Source of the DNA: Neobacillus bataviensis LMG 21833
GTDB lineage: Bacteria > Bacillota > Bacilli > Bacillales > Cytobacillaceae
Assembly (NCBI RefSeq): GCF_000307875.1
Contig: NZ_AJLS01000009.1
Coordinates: 62,001 to 126,000, forward strand
DNA: 64,000 bases
Direction of reading: 5' to 3'
Of this stretch, positions 25,049-33,490 are shown in pieces (position 1 is the stretch's first letter; each line of letters starts with the position of its first letter). A model generated the notes under the pieces. That model was not told where the DNA came from and ran no database searches. It worked only from the letters and a program-made list of their open reading frames with translations. The position numbers and the translations under genes are program-made.

Positions 25049-26395
25049 ATGGGAATGGAAGAATCCGTATTTTTTAGCCGTGTTTTAACAGAATTAACCT
25101 TATCCTTCCACATCATTTATGCAACCATCGGTGTTGGTATACCGCTGTTGATCATGATTGCTCACTGGGTCGGGATTAAGAAGAATGACGAACATTATAT
25201 CGTACTAGCTCGTAGATGGACGCGGGGGTTTGTTATTACCGTGGCGGTCGGGGTTGTAACTGGGACCGCTATCGGCCTGCAGCTCTCGCTGTTATGGCCG
25301 AAATTTATGGAGCTGGCGGGAAATACGATTGCCCTGCCATTATTCATGGAAACCTTCGCTTTCTTTTTTGAAGCAATATTTTTAGGAATCTACATATATA
25401 CGTGGGATCGATTTGAAAATCAGAAAAAGCACCTGCTGCTGCTGATTCCCGTCGCGTTGGGAGCTTCCTTTTCCGCTGTGTTTATCACCATTGTGAATGC
25501 ATTTATGAATGCACCGCAAGGGTTTGACCTAGTGAAGGGTGAACTGGTGAATGTAAGCCCGCTCTTGGCGATGTTTAACCCGGCAATGCCAACAAAAGTG
25601 GCTCATGTCGTGGTAACCGCCTATATGACTTCGGCGTTTGTACTGGCCTCCATAGGTGCTTTTCGTCTGCTGAAAGGTTCGAATCAGGTATACCATCAAA
25701 AGGCGTTATTTTTAACAATGAAGCTCGGACTTATTTTTTCGATTGCAACAGCGATCCTTGGAGATTTTTCCGGAAAGTATTTAGCGGAATATCAGCCGGA
25801 AAAATTAGCCGCAGCGGAGTGGCATTTTGAAACAGAAAAAGGAGCACCGCTGATATTGTACGGTGTCTTAGATGACGGAGAAATAAAATATGCGATTAAA
25901 ATCCCATTTGGTCTGAGTTTCTTAGCGCACAGCAATCCGAATGCGGAGGTCATTGGCTTAGACCAATTTAAGAAATCAGACGTGCCGCCGCTTTATATCC
26001 ATTATATGTTTGATATTATGGTGACCATTGGGATGTGGATGTCTGCCCTATCATTTGTGTATGTTATCGGAACATGGCGGAAATGGCCGTTTAGTGAGAC
26101 AAAATGGTTTAGATGGCTGATGGTGCTTGGCGGCCCCTTGTCAATTATCGCAATTGAAGCGGGCTGGTGGCTCGACGAGGTTGGGCGTCAGCCGTGGGTA
26201 TTGCGCGGGATTTTACGGACAAAAGATGCGGCAACGACAAGTGGACAGGTGGATACAATGCTTTGGTTGTTTGCAGGATTATACCTCGTCCTTGGGATTG
26301 GCAGTGTATTCGCATTATGGCAGATGTTCCGCCGTAATCCAGTGGAACGGGAATTAGCTGACCGGGCAGCAGATAGGGCGGGTGAGATGAAATGA
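25049..26395 (+). CDS. cydA: Cytochrome bd oxidase subunit I
   Basis: The 448-residue protein is the haem-bearing subunit of the bd-type quinol oxidase, which reduces oxygen to water at high affinity. The first helices contain the conserved His near residue 19 (TLSFHIIYA) and the quinol-oxidase signature GRQPWVLRG occurs near 390. The Q loop is short, as in Firmicute enzymes. The length equals that of the structurally known Geobacillus enzyme. AAAGGAGGG precedes ATG 25049. The gene overlaps cydB (ATGA), and a cydS gene follows cydB. Confidence 0.96.
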   Translation: MGMEESVFFSRVLTELTLSFHIIYATIGVGIPLLIMIAHWVGIKKNDEHYIVLARRWTRGFVITVAVGVVTGTAIGLQLSLLWPKFMELAGNTIALPLFMETFAFFFEAIFLGIYIYTWDRFENQKKHLLLLIPVALGASFSAVFITIVNAFMNAPQGFDLVKGELVNVSPLLAMFNPAMPTKVAHVVVTAYMTSAFVLASIGAFRLLKGSNQVYHQKALFLTMKLGLIFSIATAILGDFSGKYLAEYQPEKLAAAEWHFETEKGAPLILYGVLDDGEIKYAIKIPFGLSFLAHSNPNAEVIGLDQFKKSDVPPLYIHYMFDIMVTIGMWMSALSFVYVIGTWRKWPFSETKWFRWLMVLGGPLSIIAIEAGWWLDEVGRQPWVLRGILRTKDAATTSGQVDTMLWLFAGLYLVLGIGSVFALWQMFRRNPVERELADRAADRAGEMK

Positions 26396-27417
26396 CACTT
26401 GAAATTCTCGGTATTACCGTACTTGGTATCTTTCTATTCGGTTATATCATTGTTGCCTCGATTGACTTTGGCGCCGGGTTTTTTAATGCTTTCAGTACAT
26501 TAACGGGCAAGGGTCATGTATTAACAAAGATTATTCAACGGTATTTATCTCCTGTTTGGGAAGTGACGAATGTTTTTCTTGTTTTTTTCTTCGTCGGGAT
26601 TGTCGGTTTTTTTCCAAAGACAGCTTATTATTTTGGCTCAACCTTACTTGTTCCGGCAAGCATCGCCATTATATTGCTGGCGATTCGAGGTGCCTATTAT
26701 GCGTTTACTACCTATGGCGGATTTAAGCAAAAACGCTACACTATACTTTACGGTTTGACTGGGTTATTTATTCCAGCCTCGTTATCCATCGTATTGGTGA
26801 TTTCCGAGGGCGGCTTTGTCACCATGGAGGATTCTGGACCTGTACTCGATTATTGGACTTTGTTTACGAGTCCGTTGTCTTGGAGTATTGTTGCCCTCAG
26901 TCTGACATCTGTCTTGTACATTTCCGCCGTTTTTTTAACATGGTATGCCCAAAAAGCGAAAGACAAGCACGCGGCAAACCTGCTGCGAAAATATGCGCTT
27001 GTTTGGGCGGGGCCAGCCATCATTACCGCTGCCGGCATTATTGTGGAGATGAAGAATCATAATCCTGAACATTACGAGCGATTAGTGGATCTCTGGTGGC
27101 TTTTTGGCTTATCCTTGGTTTTGTTTGCGGGAACGGTTTATTTACTTTGGCAGCGGCTTGCCTATGGCTTTGCGTTTTGGCTATTGATTGGACAATTTAC
27201 ACTCGCCTTTTTGGCTTACGGAATTTCACATTATCCGTATTTAATGTATCCGTATTTAACGCTTTATGACAGCTTTACGAATCAGGCAATGGCTACCGCG
27301 CTCGTGATTGCCTTTATTGCCGGGCTTTGCCTGCTCCTGCCATCGCTTTATTTGCTGCTCAAACTGTTCTTGTTTAATAAGGCTTATGTTCAAGGTGATC
27401 GCAATGATCATGCATAA
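26392..27417 (+). CDS. cydB: Cytochrome bd oxidase subunit II
   Basis: The 341-residue product has nine hydrophobic segments and the CydB opening (GYIIVASIDFGAGFF), with PVWEVTNVFLVFFFVG after the first helix. It pairs with CydA in the membrane. The four-base overlap with cydA and the short gap to cydS show a cydABS operon. No cydCD assembly transporter is present in the window. Confidence 0.95.
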   Translation: MTLEILGITVLGIFLFGYIIVASIDFGAGFFNAFSTLTGKGHVLTKIIQRYLSPVWEVTNVFLVFFFVGIVGFFPKTAYYFGSTLLVPASIAIILLAIRGAYYAFTTYGGFKQKRYTILYGLTGLFIPASLSIVLVISEGGFVTMEDSGPVLDYWTLFTSPLSWSIVALSLTSVLYISAVFLTWYAQKAKDKHAANLLRKYALVWAGPAIITAAGIIVEMKNHNPEHYERLVDLWWLFGLSLVLFAGTVYLLWQRLAYGFAFWLLIGQFTLAFLAYGISHYPYLMYPYLTLYDSFTNQAMATALVIAFIAGLCLLLPSLYLLLKLFLFNKAYVQGDRNDHA

Positions 27418-27432
27418 AGGAGGACTGCCGCT

Positions 27433-27537
27433 GTGTTTGATGAATTCCTAATGTTTTATGCACCGTTTTTGGTGCTGATCGCTTCCATTGTGGTTTCTTT
27501 CTGGGCTGCCCTGAAAGATAGTGTTTTGGAAAAATAA
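27433..27537 (+). CDS. cydS: Cytochrome bd small subunit CydS
   Basis: The 34-residue product starts MFDEFLMFYAPFLVLIASIV and ends with WAALKDSVLEK. One membrane helix, the FxMFYAPF lead and the WxxLKD tail match CydS, the third subunit of the Geobacillus bd oxidase, where it packs against CydA. GTG 27433 follows AAAGGAGGA at proper spacing, 15 bases after cydB. The position and pattern together make this a confident call despite the size. Confidence 0.88.
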   Translation: MFDEFLMFYAPFLVLIASIVVSFWAALKDSVLEK

Positions 27538-27557
27538 AATATATTCGGCAACAACCC

Positions 27558-27585
27558 AAAGGAGAGCACCAATTGCTCTCCTTTT
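27558..27585 (+). terminator. Terminator of the cydABS operon
   Basis: AAAGGAGAGC and GCTCTCCTTT form a 10-bp stem with a short loop, followed by TACAAT. The A-rich arm lets it work for the convergent nikR as well. Confidence 0.75.
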
Positions 27586-27667
27586 ACAATTAAATTTAAA
27601 AATTGACACATAAAACATAATGCAATAACATAAATTGGTGTTACGATTTAATTGGAAAGTAACACGA

Positions 27668-28087
27668 TTAAGGTTCGGATACAGGAGAAACAGACAGTTC
27701 TCCATATTTTACCCCTTTTAAACTAAGTAATTTGTCTCGTAACGTACGGATTTCTTGAGCATTTCCACGTACGACAATCATCTCGAGGCAATTATGATGA
27801 TCAAGATGAAAATGTGTCGTTGCGAGAATGGCATCATGATAGTCATGCTGAATCGTGGTCAGTTCTCCCATTAGATGGCGTTGATGATGGTCATAAAAGA
27901 GTAACAGACACCCAGCAACCTCCTGATCATCTTGCTCCCATTTTTGTTGGACTAACTTTTCACGGACTAAATCACGGACAGCTTCAGAACGGGTTTTATA
28001 TCCTTTCTCTTCGATTAATTGGTCAAAGCGTTCTAGTAAGCTTTCTTCCATCGAAACGCCAAACCGGCTTAAGTTTTTTGATGTCAA
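27668..28087 (-). CDS. nikR: Nickel-responsive repressor NikR
   Basis: The 139-residue regulator has an N-terminal ribbon-helix-helix DNA-binding domain (RFGVSMEESLLERFDQLIEEKGY, within residues 8-30, then RSEAVRDLVRE) and a C-terminal ACT domain. Nickel ligands are plausible in THFHLDHHNC, which aligns with the His-His-Cys set of NikR. TTG 28087 follows AGGAGGAA. It is divergent from the nickel transporter, so nickel-loaded NikR probably represses that operon. Confidence 0.9.
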   Translation of the reverse strand: MTSKNLSRFGVSMEESLLERFDQLIEEKGYKTRSEAVRDLVREKLVQQKWEQDDQEVAGCLLLFYDHHQRHLMGELTTIQHDYHDAILATTHFHLDHHNCLEMIVVRGNAQEIRTLRDKLLSLKGVKYGELSVSPVSEP

Positions 28088-28107
28088 TGTTTTGTTCCTC
28101 CTATGCG

Positions 28108-28131
28108 TATTTCATAACCATATTATAAATA
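28108..28131. promoter_or_regulatory. Possible NikR operator
   Basis: TATTTCATAA and TTATAAATA form an imperfect dyad in the short gap between nikR and nikM. The call rests on position; it does not match the E. coli NikR consensus. Confidence 0.35.
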
Positions 28132-28163
28132 TTTTAATAGAAAAAGGGAAAAGGAGAATTGAT

Positions 28164-28799
28164 ATGCATATTCCTGACGGGATTTTAAGTCCCACTATTT
28201 TAGCAGCAGGTGCAGTTGTATCTGTTGCAGTTCTTGCAAAAAGCGTTCAAGAATCGAAAAACAATCTTGAGCAGACGGCTGTCCCCATTATGGGCGTTAT
28301 GGCTGCCTTTATCTTTGCCGCGCAAATGGTGAATTTTCCACTATTAGGAGCGGCGGCATCAGGTCATTTGATTGGCGGGGCGCTGGCAGCCTATCTTTTT
28401 GGCTTTTGGCCGACTACGCTTATTATGACGACTGTCGTCACGATTCAAGCAATCGTGTTCCAGGATGGCGGCATCAGTGTACTCGGTGTCAATATCCTGA
28501 ATATGGCGATCCTTGCACCGCTAGCAGCAACGCTTGTTTATAAACTTTTAGGAAAAAGTAAAATACCTGTATCGGCACTGGTTTTTATCGCTGGCTGGGT
28601 GTCGGTTGTTGTTACATCGATAGTTGCTGCTCTTCAGCTCGGAGCGTCAGATGTTGTATCCTATCAGCTGGCACTTAAAACACTTATTCTTTGGCATGCA
28701 ATCATTGGCATAGGGGAAGGCTTGATCACGGCAGCGGTCGTTCCGTTTGCGCGCCGCTCATCTTTTTTCCTTAGAAGAGGGGAGGAGCATTCATCATGA
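28164..28799 (+). CDS. nikM: Nickel/cobalt ECF transporter subunit NikM (CbiM family)
   Basis: The 211-residue membrane protein begins with MHIPDG, the metal-binding N-terminus of the CbiM/NikM substrate-specific component, which needs the free amino group and His-2. Further hallmarks are SGHLIGGALAAYLFG and GVNILNMA. The neighbouring NikR points to nickel, not cobalt. AAGGAGAATTGAT precedes ATG 28164. It overlaps nikN by four bases. Confidence 0.93.
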   Translation: MHIPDGILSPTILAAGAVVSVAVLAKSVQESKNNLEQTAVPIMGVMAAFIFAAQMVNFPLLGAAASGHLIGGALAAYLFGFWPTTLIMTTVVTIQAIVFQDGGISVLGVNILNMAILAPLAATLVYKLLGKSKIPVSALVFIAGWVSVVVTSIVAALQLGASDVVSYQLALKTLILWHAIIGIGEGLITAAVVPFARRSSFFLRRGEEHSS

Positions 28800-29071
28800 A
28801 GAAACGAATCTATCTTTGGATTATGGCAGCGGTAGTGATTGCCGGAGCAGTTTCTTTACTAGCTTCGGGACATCCGGATGGATATGAAAAGGCAGGCGAA
28901 CAGCTTGGATTTATTGACAGGGCAACATCGTATCTGCATTCCCCGCTTCCAGATTACGCCATCCCAGGTATGAATTCCTGGCTGTCTTCAAGTCTTGCGG
29001 GTATCATTGGTGTCGCCTTAACATTTAGCATCTTTGTCTTGCTTGGAAAATTAGCTGGAAAACGCCGATGA
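28796..29071 (+). CDS. nikN: Nickel ECF transporter subunit NikN (PDGLE type)
   Basis: The 91-residue product has two membrane helices with an outer loop starting at SGHPDGYEKAGEQLGF, the PDGLE-domain pattern of NikN, which helps NikM to load metal. It overlaps nikM at its start and nikQ at its end (ATGA), a tightly coupled operon. Confidence 0.88.
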   Translation: MKKRIYLWIMAAVVIAGAVSLLASGHPDGYEKAGEQLGFIDRATSYLHSPLPDYAIPGMNSWLSSSLAGIIGVALTFSIFVLLGKLAGKRR

Positions 29072-29754
29072 TCAGCTTGCCAAATCATAAGGTTAAGGTG
29101 GTGATGTCCCTATTGATGATTATTCTCGGGGTCTTGCCGAAGGAGCTTTTGATCATTGGGGGAAATCTCGTGATCGGGACACTGCTACTGCTAATTTATC
29201 GTGTACCAATTCAGGCTTTTATCAAACAGCTTAAACCAATTGCTTTTTTTATGCTGTTTACGTTTTTATTTTTTCCGTTATATGAAGGAGGACATGGCTG
29301 GATCAAAGCACTTCAATACAGCGGCCGCTTGCTGTTTGTTGCACAGGTGCTCACTTTTATGTTTTATCGCATGGGGGTTCCAGCTTTTTTACAAGTGTTA
29401 GCTGAACTGCGGCTGCCAGCTATTTTCATCGAATTAATTATGTTTACCTTACGATTTATGGACGTGTTCCGCGGAGAAGTACGACATATGCTGTTAAGTC
29501 TTCGAAGCAGGGGGTTTTATACGGGGCATTGGTTTCAAATAAAAAAGTATCGAGTACTGGGCGGGCTGCTGGGTAGCCTGCTGCTGCGATCGTTTCAACG
29601 ATCCGAACGGATTTATTTAGGGATGTTAAGCAAGGGCTACAAAGGAGAACGCAAGTCCATTAGAACAGAATCCGTGCCTAAATATGAGTGGCTGCATGGT
29701 GTACTGTGGGTTGGCAGTCTTCTCAGCTTGTTTTTTGCAGGAGGAAAGCAATAA
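29068..29754 (+). CDS. nikQ: ECF transporter T-component NikQ (CbiQ family)
   Basis: The 228-residue protein has about five membrane helices and the two coupling motifs of T components, seen as SLRSRGF and YLGMLSKGY. It links the substrate-binding NikM to the ATPase. The stop codon overlaps the start of nikO (TAATG). Confidence 0.9.
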   Translation: MISLPNHKVKVVMSLLMIILGVLPKELLIIGGNLVIGTLLLLIYRVPIQAFIKQLKPIAFFMLFTFLFFPLYEGGHGWIKALQYSGRLLFVAQVLTFMFYRMGVPAFLQVLAELRLPAIFIELIMFTLRFMDVFRGEVRHMLLSLRSRGFYTGHWFQIKKYRVLGGLLGSLLLRSFQRSERIYLGMLSKGYKGERKSIRTESVPKYEWLHGVLWVGSLLSLFFAGGKQ

Positions 29755-30569
29755 TGGATATATTTCGATTTCAGCATGTATCATATGGCTATACGAAGGA
29801 CAAGCCGATACTAAGAGACATCTCCTTTTCGATTTGCGAGGGCAGGAAAACAGCGATTGTCGGTGCAAACGGTGCCGGTAAGTCAACGGTTTTGTTTCAT
29901 TTGAACGGTCTGTACGCCCAGCAGCAAGGGGATATCTTTTTCCATGAGCAGAAGCTTGATAAAAGGGTACGGAAAGAATTATATAAGCATGTCGGTATCG
30001 TCTTTCAAGACCCAGACGACCAGCTGATATCATTAACAGTGTCCGATGATATTGCGTTTGGACCTGTGCAGATGGATGTCACGGACGATGAAGTTCAGGA
30101 AAGAGTCGCTAAGTATAGTAAGCTAGTAGGAATTGAGCATTTACTTGCGGAAAATCCATCTGAGCTAAGCTACGGGCAAAAAAAGCACGTCACCGTTGCC
30201 GGTGTGCTTGCGATGGAGACGGACGTGTTTATTTTAGATGAGCCGATGGCCTTTCTGGATCCCTTAGGAAAAGAACGAATGGCCTCGATTTTACAGCTGT
30301 TGCAGGAACAGGGAAAGACAGTAATTGTGACCACTCATGATATGCAGTTTGTGGCCGAATGGGCGGAGGATGTGATTGTCATTCATCAAGGTCAATGTTT
30401 AGGCTTGTTTCAGGCAAGAGACCTTTTTCAGCGCCATGATCTGATGAAACAGGCGAATTTAACGCTGCCGCCGATTGTCGAGTTGATGACAGCCGTTTGG
30501 AAAGGGAATAAAGATGAAATGCCGATTCGCGTTGAAGAAGCGAAAAAATGGTTAGCATCGAAAATATAA
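29754..30569 (+). CDS. nikO: ECF transporter ATPase NikO (CbiO family)
   Basis: The 271-residue ATPase has Walker A (GANGAGKST, ~38-46), a Q loop (FQDPDDQL), the signature LSYGQKK and Walker B with DEPMAFLDP. It powers nickel uptake. The start at 29754 follows AGGAGGAAAGCA; the longer frame lies inside nikQ. A single ATPase gene suggests a homodimer. Confidence 0.92.
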   Translation: MDIFRFQHVSYGYTKDKPILRDISFSICEGRKTAIVGANGAGKSTVLFHLNGLYAQQQGDIFFHEQKLDKRVRKELYKHVGIVFQDPDDQLISLTVSDDIAFGPVQMDVTDDEVQERVAKYSKLVGIEHLLAENPSELSYGQKKHVTVAGVLAMETDVFILDEPMAFLDPLGKERMASILQLLQEQGKTVIVTTHDMQFVAEWAEDVIVIHQGQCLGLFQARDLFQRHDLMKQANLTLPPIVELMTAVWKGNKDEMPIRVEEAKKWLASKI

Positions 30570-30572
30570 ATG

Positions 30573-30607
30573 GAGAGGACGAAATCGTTCTCTCTATTTT
30601 TTTGTAA
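30573..30607 (+). terminator. Terminator of the nikMNQO operon
   Basis: GAGAGGACGA and TCGTTCTCTC pair with one G-T, followed by a T run. Confidence 0.85.
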
Positions 30608-30622
30608 AAAAAAGTAAAGCCA

Positions 30623-30652
30623 TTGACATTCAAACCTCCATTTGAATATCAT
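30623..30652 (+). promoter_or_regulatory. cad promoter with overlapping operator
   Basis: TTGACA, 18 bases and TATCAT form the promoter. An inverted repeat, ATTCAAA-6-TTTGAAT (30628-30647), fills the spacer. Confidence 0.75.
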
Positions 30653-30656
30653 ATAA

Positions 30657-30675
30657 TCAAATGAACATTTGAATG
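30657..30675. promoter_or_regulatory. CadC operator
   Basis: TCAAATGAACATTTGAATG closely matches the known cad operator of staphylococcal CadC. Together with the copy inside the promoter there are two tandem sites. Confidence 0.8.
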
Positions 30676-30690
30676 AAGGAAGTGATCTGC

Positions 30691-31062
30691 ATGAAAGAGC
30701 ATGATGTTTGCGAGATTGCTTGTGTGGATAGTAAAAAAACCACTCGAGTTCAGCGGCACCTTGAAAAAGGGAGCCATATTCTTGAAGTTAGTAAGCTTTT
30801 TAAAGCGTTAGCGGATGAAACTCGGATGAAAATTGCCTATGCCTTGACGCTAGAAGATGAGCTTTGTGTCTGCGATGTGGCCAATATTGTTGGGGCTACA
30901 ACGGCGACAGCTTCCCATCACCTAAGGCATTTAAAGGGACTAGGCCTTGCAAAATACCGCAAAGAGGGTAAACTTGCCTATTATTCACTTGATGATGATC
31001 ATGTGAAACAATTAATCCATATCGCGGTGGCACATCAGAAGGAGGTGGCAGGTCGTGAGTGA
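30691..31062 (+). CDS. cadC: Cadmium/zinc/lead-responsive repressor CadC (ArsR family)
   Basis: The 123-residue winged-helix regulator has CadC-type metal ligands: cysteines in the N-terminal arm (EHDVCEIAC) and the ELCVCD motif in the recognition region. Metal binding releases it from the operator. ATG 30691 follows AAGGAAGTGA. The gene overlaps the start of cadA by eight bases, giving the classic cadCA operon. Confidence 0.93.
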   Translation: MKEHDVCEIACVDSKKTTRVQRHLEKGSHILEVSKLFKALADETRMKIAYALTLEDELCVCDVANIVGATTATASHHLRHLKGLGLAKYRKEGKLAYYSLDDDHVKQLIHIAVAHQKEVAGRE

Positions 31063-33127
31063 ATCGATTGAAAAACAAGTCTATCGTGTTCAAGGCTTTT
31101 CCTGAACGAGCTGCGCCGCAAAGTTCGAAAAGAACGTACAGCACCTGGATGGTGTTGTGGATGCAAAGGTAAACTTTGGTGCCTCCAAACTGACCGTATT
31201 CGGAAGCACCACCATAGAACAACTGCATGAAGCAGGAGCTTTTGAAAAATTAACGATTTTTCCGGAAAAAGAAAAACCACCTGTCGCACCAAAGGAACCG
31301 ATTTGGAAACGGTTTGGACTGCTCGGGCTATCATTACTTTTTCTCGCTGCCGGAACTATTTTTTCCGAAAACATCCTATTTGCCGCGGCCATTTTATTTG
31401 GGGGCTATCCACTATTTAAAATCGGACTGAAAAATTTAATCCATCTTGATTTTGACATGAAAACGCTGATGACCATCGCGATTATCGGTGCGGCCATTAT
31501 TGGGGAATGGAGCGAGGGGGCCGTTGTTGTCATCTTGTTCGCGATTAGCGAGGTTCTTGAACGATACTCCATGGATAAGGCAAGGAATTCGATTCGCTCG
31601 CTGATGGAAATGGCACCAACGGAAGCCGTCGTTGTCAGGAACGGCAAAGAAATTTTGCTAAAGGCAGAAGATATTGAGGTTGGCGATTTGATGCTTGTGA
31701 AACCGGGGCAAATGATTGCCATGGATGGAATCATTGTCGACGGCCATTCCTCTATCAATCAAGCGGCGATCACAGGCGAATCCGTGCCTGTTGAAAAAGC
31801 GGTCAATGATGAAGTGTTCGCGGGTACGTTAAATGAAGAAGGATTTTTAAAAATAAAGGTCAGCCGGCTCGTTGATGACACGGCTATTGCGAAAATCATT
31901 CATTTAGTGGAGGAGGCGCAGGCAGAAAAGGCGCCATCCCAGCAGTTTGTCGACCGGTTTGCGAAATACTACACACCCGTTATTATGCTAATCGCGGCAC
32001 TCGTTGCTGTGGTACCGCCGCTATTATTCGCGGCTAGCTGGCAGGAATGGATTTATCAGGGTCTCGCCGTTTTAGTAGTTGGCTGTCCATGTGCGCTGGT
32101 GATTTCTACCCCAGTAGCCATCGTTACAGCAATCGGAAACGCAGCACGTAACGGGGTGCTCATTAAGGGTGGCAGCTATTTAGAGGAATTAGGTGCGGTA
32201 AAGGCAATTGCGTTTGATAAAACGGGTACGTTGACAAAAGGGTCGCCGGTTGTGACGGATTTCATCAACTATAGCGGTGATGAGAATCTGCTTGTGATTA
32301 TTGCTGCACTCGAAACCAAGTCGCAGCACCCGCTCGCCAGTGCCATTATCAGAAAAGCAGCATACCTTGAAAGTAATGTTGTGGAGGTTACGGAGTTTAC
32401 CTCAATTACAGGTAAGGGCATTAAAGGGGTGGTAAACGGTGTCGAGTACCGAGTTGGGAATACAAAACTGTTCGAATCAATCCCTTCGGAAATTGACGAC
32501 CAAATCTCAGTTCTGCAAAATGAGGGCAAAACCGTAATGATTGTAGGAACGGCGTCTTTGGAAATCCTCGGTTTAATTGCAGTTGCTGACGAAGTCCGCG
32601 CTAGCAGCCGTGCCGTTATGGAGCGGCTCCGTCAACAGGGCATTCAGCATACGTTTATGTTGACTGGAGACAACAAGGCAACGGCCGCTTCCATTGGCCG
32701 TCATGTCGGCATTACCGCTGTGCAGGCGGAGCTGCTGCCAGAGGATAAATTGACTTTTATAAAAAAATTAAAGTCACAGTTTGGTAGTGTAGCGATGGTC
32801 GGCGATGGGGTCAATGATGCACCGGCACTCGCCACGGCGACCGTGGGGATTGCGATGGGCGGGGCTGGTACGGATACCGCTTTAGAAACAGCTGACATTG
32901 CCTTAATGAATGACGACTTAAAAAAGCTGCCGTTTACCATTAAACTAAGCCGGAAAACATTACGGATTATCAAGCAAAATATCACGTTATCACTTGTCGT
33001 AAAACTGGCGGCTCTTCTGTTGGTCGTTCCAGGCTGGCTGACCCTGTGGATTGCGATTTTTGCCGATATGGGGGTGACATTGCTAGTTACATTTAATGGT
33101 TTAAGGCTGCTGCGGGTAAAAGAATAG
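31055..33127 (+). CDS. cadA: Cadmium/zinc P1B-type ATPase CadA with in-frame UGA in its metal-binding motif
   Basis: CadA pumps Cd, Zn or Pb out of the cell. From GTG 31055 (after AAGGAGGTGG) the frame begins [16 protein letters not shown], then TGA at 31103-31105, then [11 protein letters not shown]. In relatives this reads GFxCxxC, so the UGA takes the place of the first metal-binding cysteine. The remaining 673 codons are open and complete: the membrane CPC motif, DKTGTLT phosphorylation site, a conserved HP and [10 protein letters not shown] are present. Possible readings are a nonsense mutation, a sequencing error, or selenocysteine. A restart at GTG 31157 would give a 656-residue pump without a complete N-terminal domain, though no good ribosome binding site is seen there. 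Confidence 0.85.
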
Positions 33128-33149
33128 CCATTTTTTAAAATTCGCTGAT

Positions 33150-33350
33150 AAAGTAGTTGAAATCGCCAATAAATGGGGAAAGTTTACTGATATAACCTCA
33201 TTTTTCGCTGATAAAATAAATTTCACAGGCATACGCTTAATCAAACTTAAGTTTATTTGCGAATCTTCCGGGTTTATTTGCGAATCCGCTGGGTTTACTC
33301 GCGAATCTAGCCCGTTTATTCGCGAATTTCACCAATTTATTCGCGCATTG
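33150..33350. repeat. Tandem intergenic cassette, TTTATTCGCGAAT units, period 21, preceded by TTCGCTGATAAA units
   Basis: GCGAAT (last one GCGCAT) begins at 33259, 33280, 33301, 33322 and 33343, always 21 bases apart. Before it, TTCGCTGATAAA-like units occur at steps of 21, 11 and 21. These fill most of the 363-base gap between cadA and czcD; I see nothing else there except the czcD ribosome binding site. Confidence 0.9.
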
Positions 33351-33490
33351 ATTTTCCAATAAGAATGGCTTCACCATCTCCATGAATCGAAATTTCATTT
33401 TTTGAAAAAACTAGCCTTATTCGTAACAATTTCGTTTTAGAAAGAGAAATATAAAAGAGTCGCCACCATGGGGCTCTAGGGGGGATAAAC

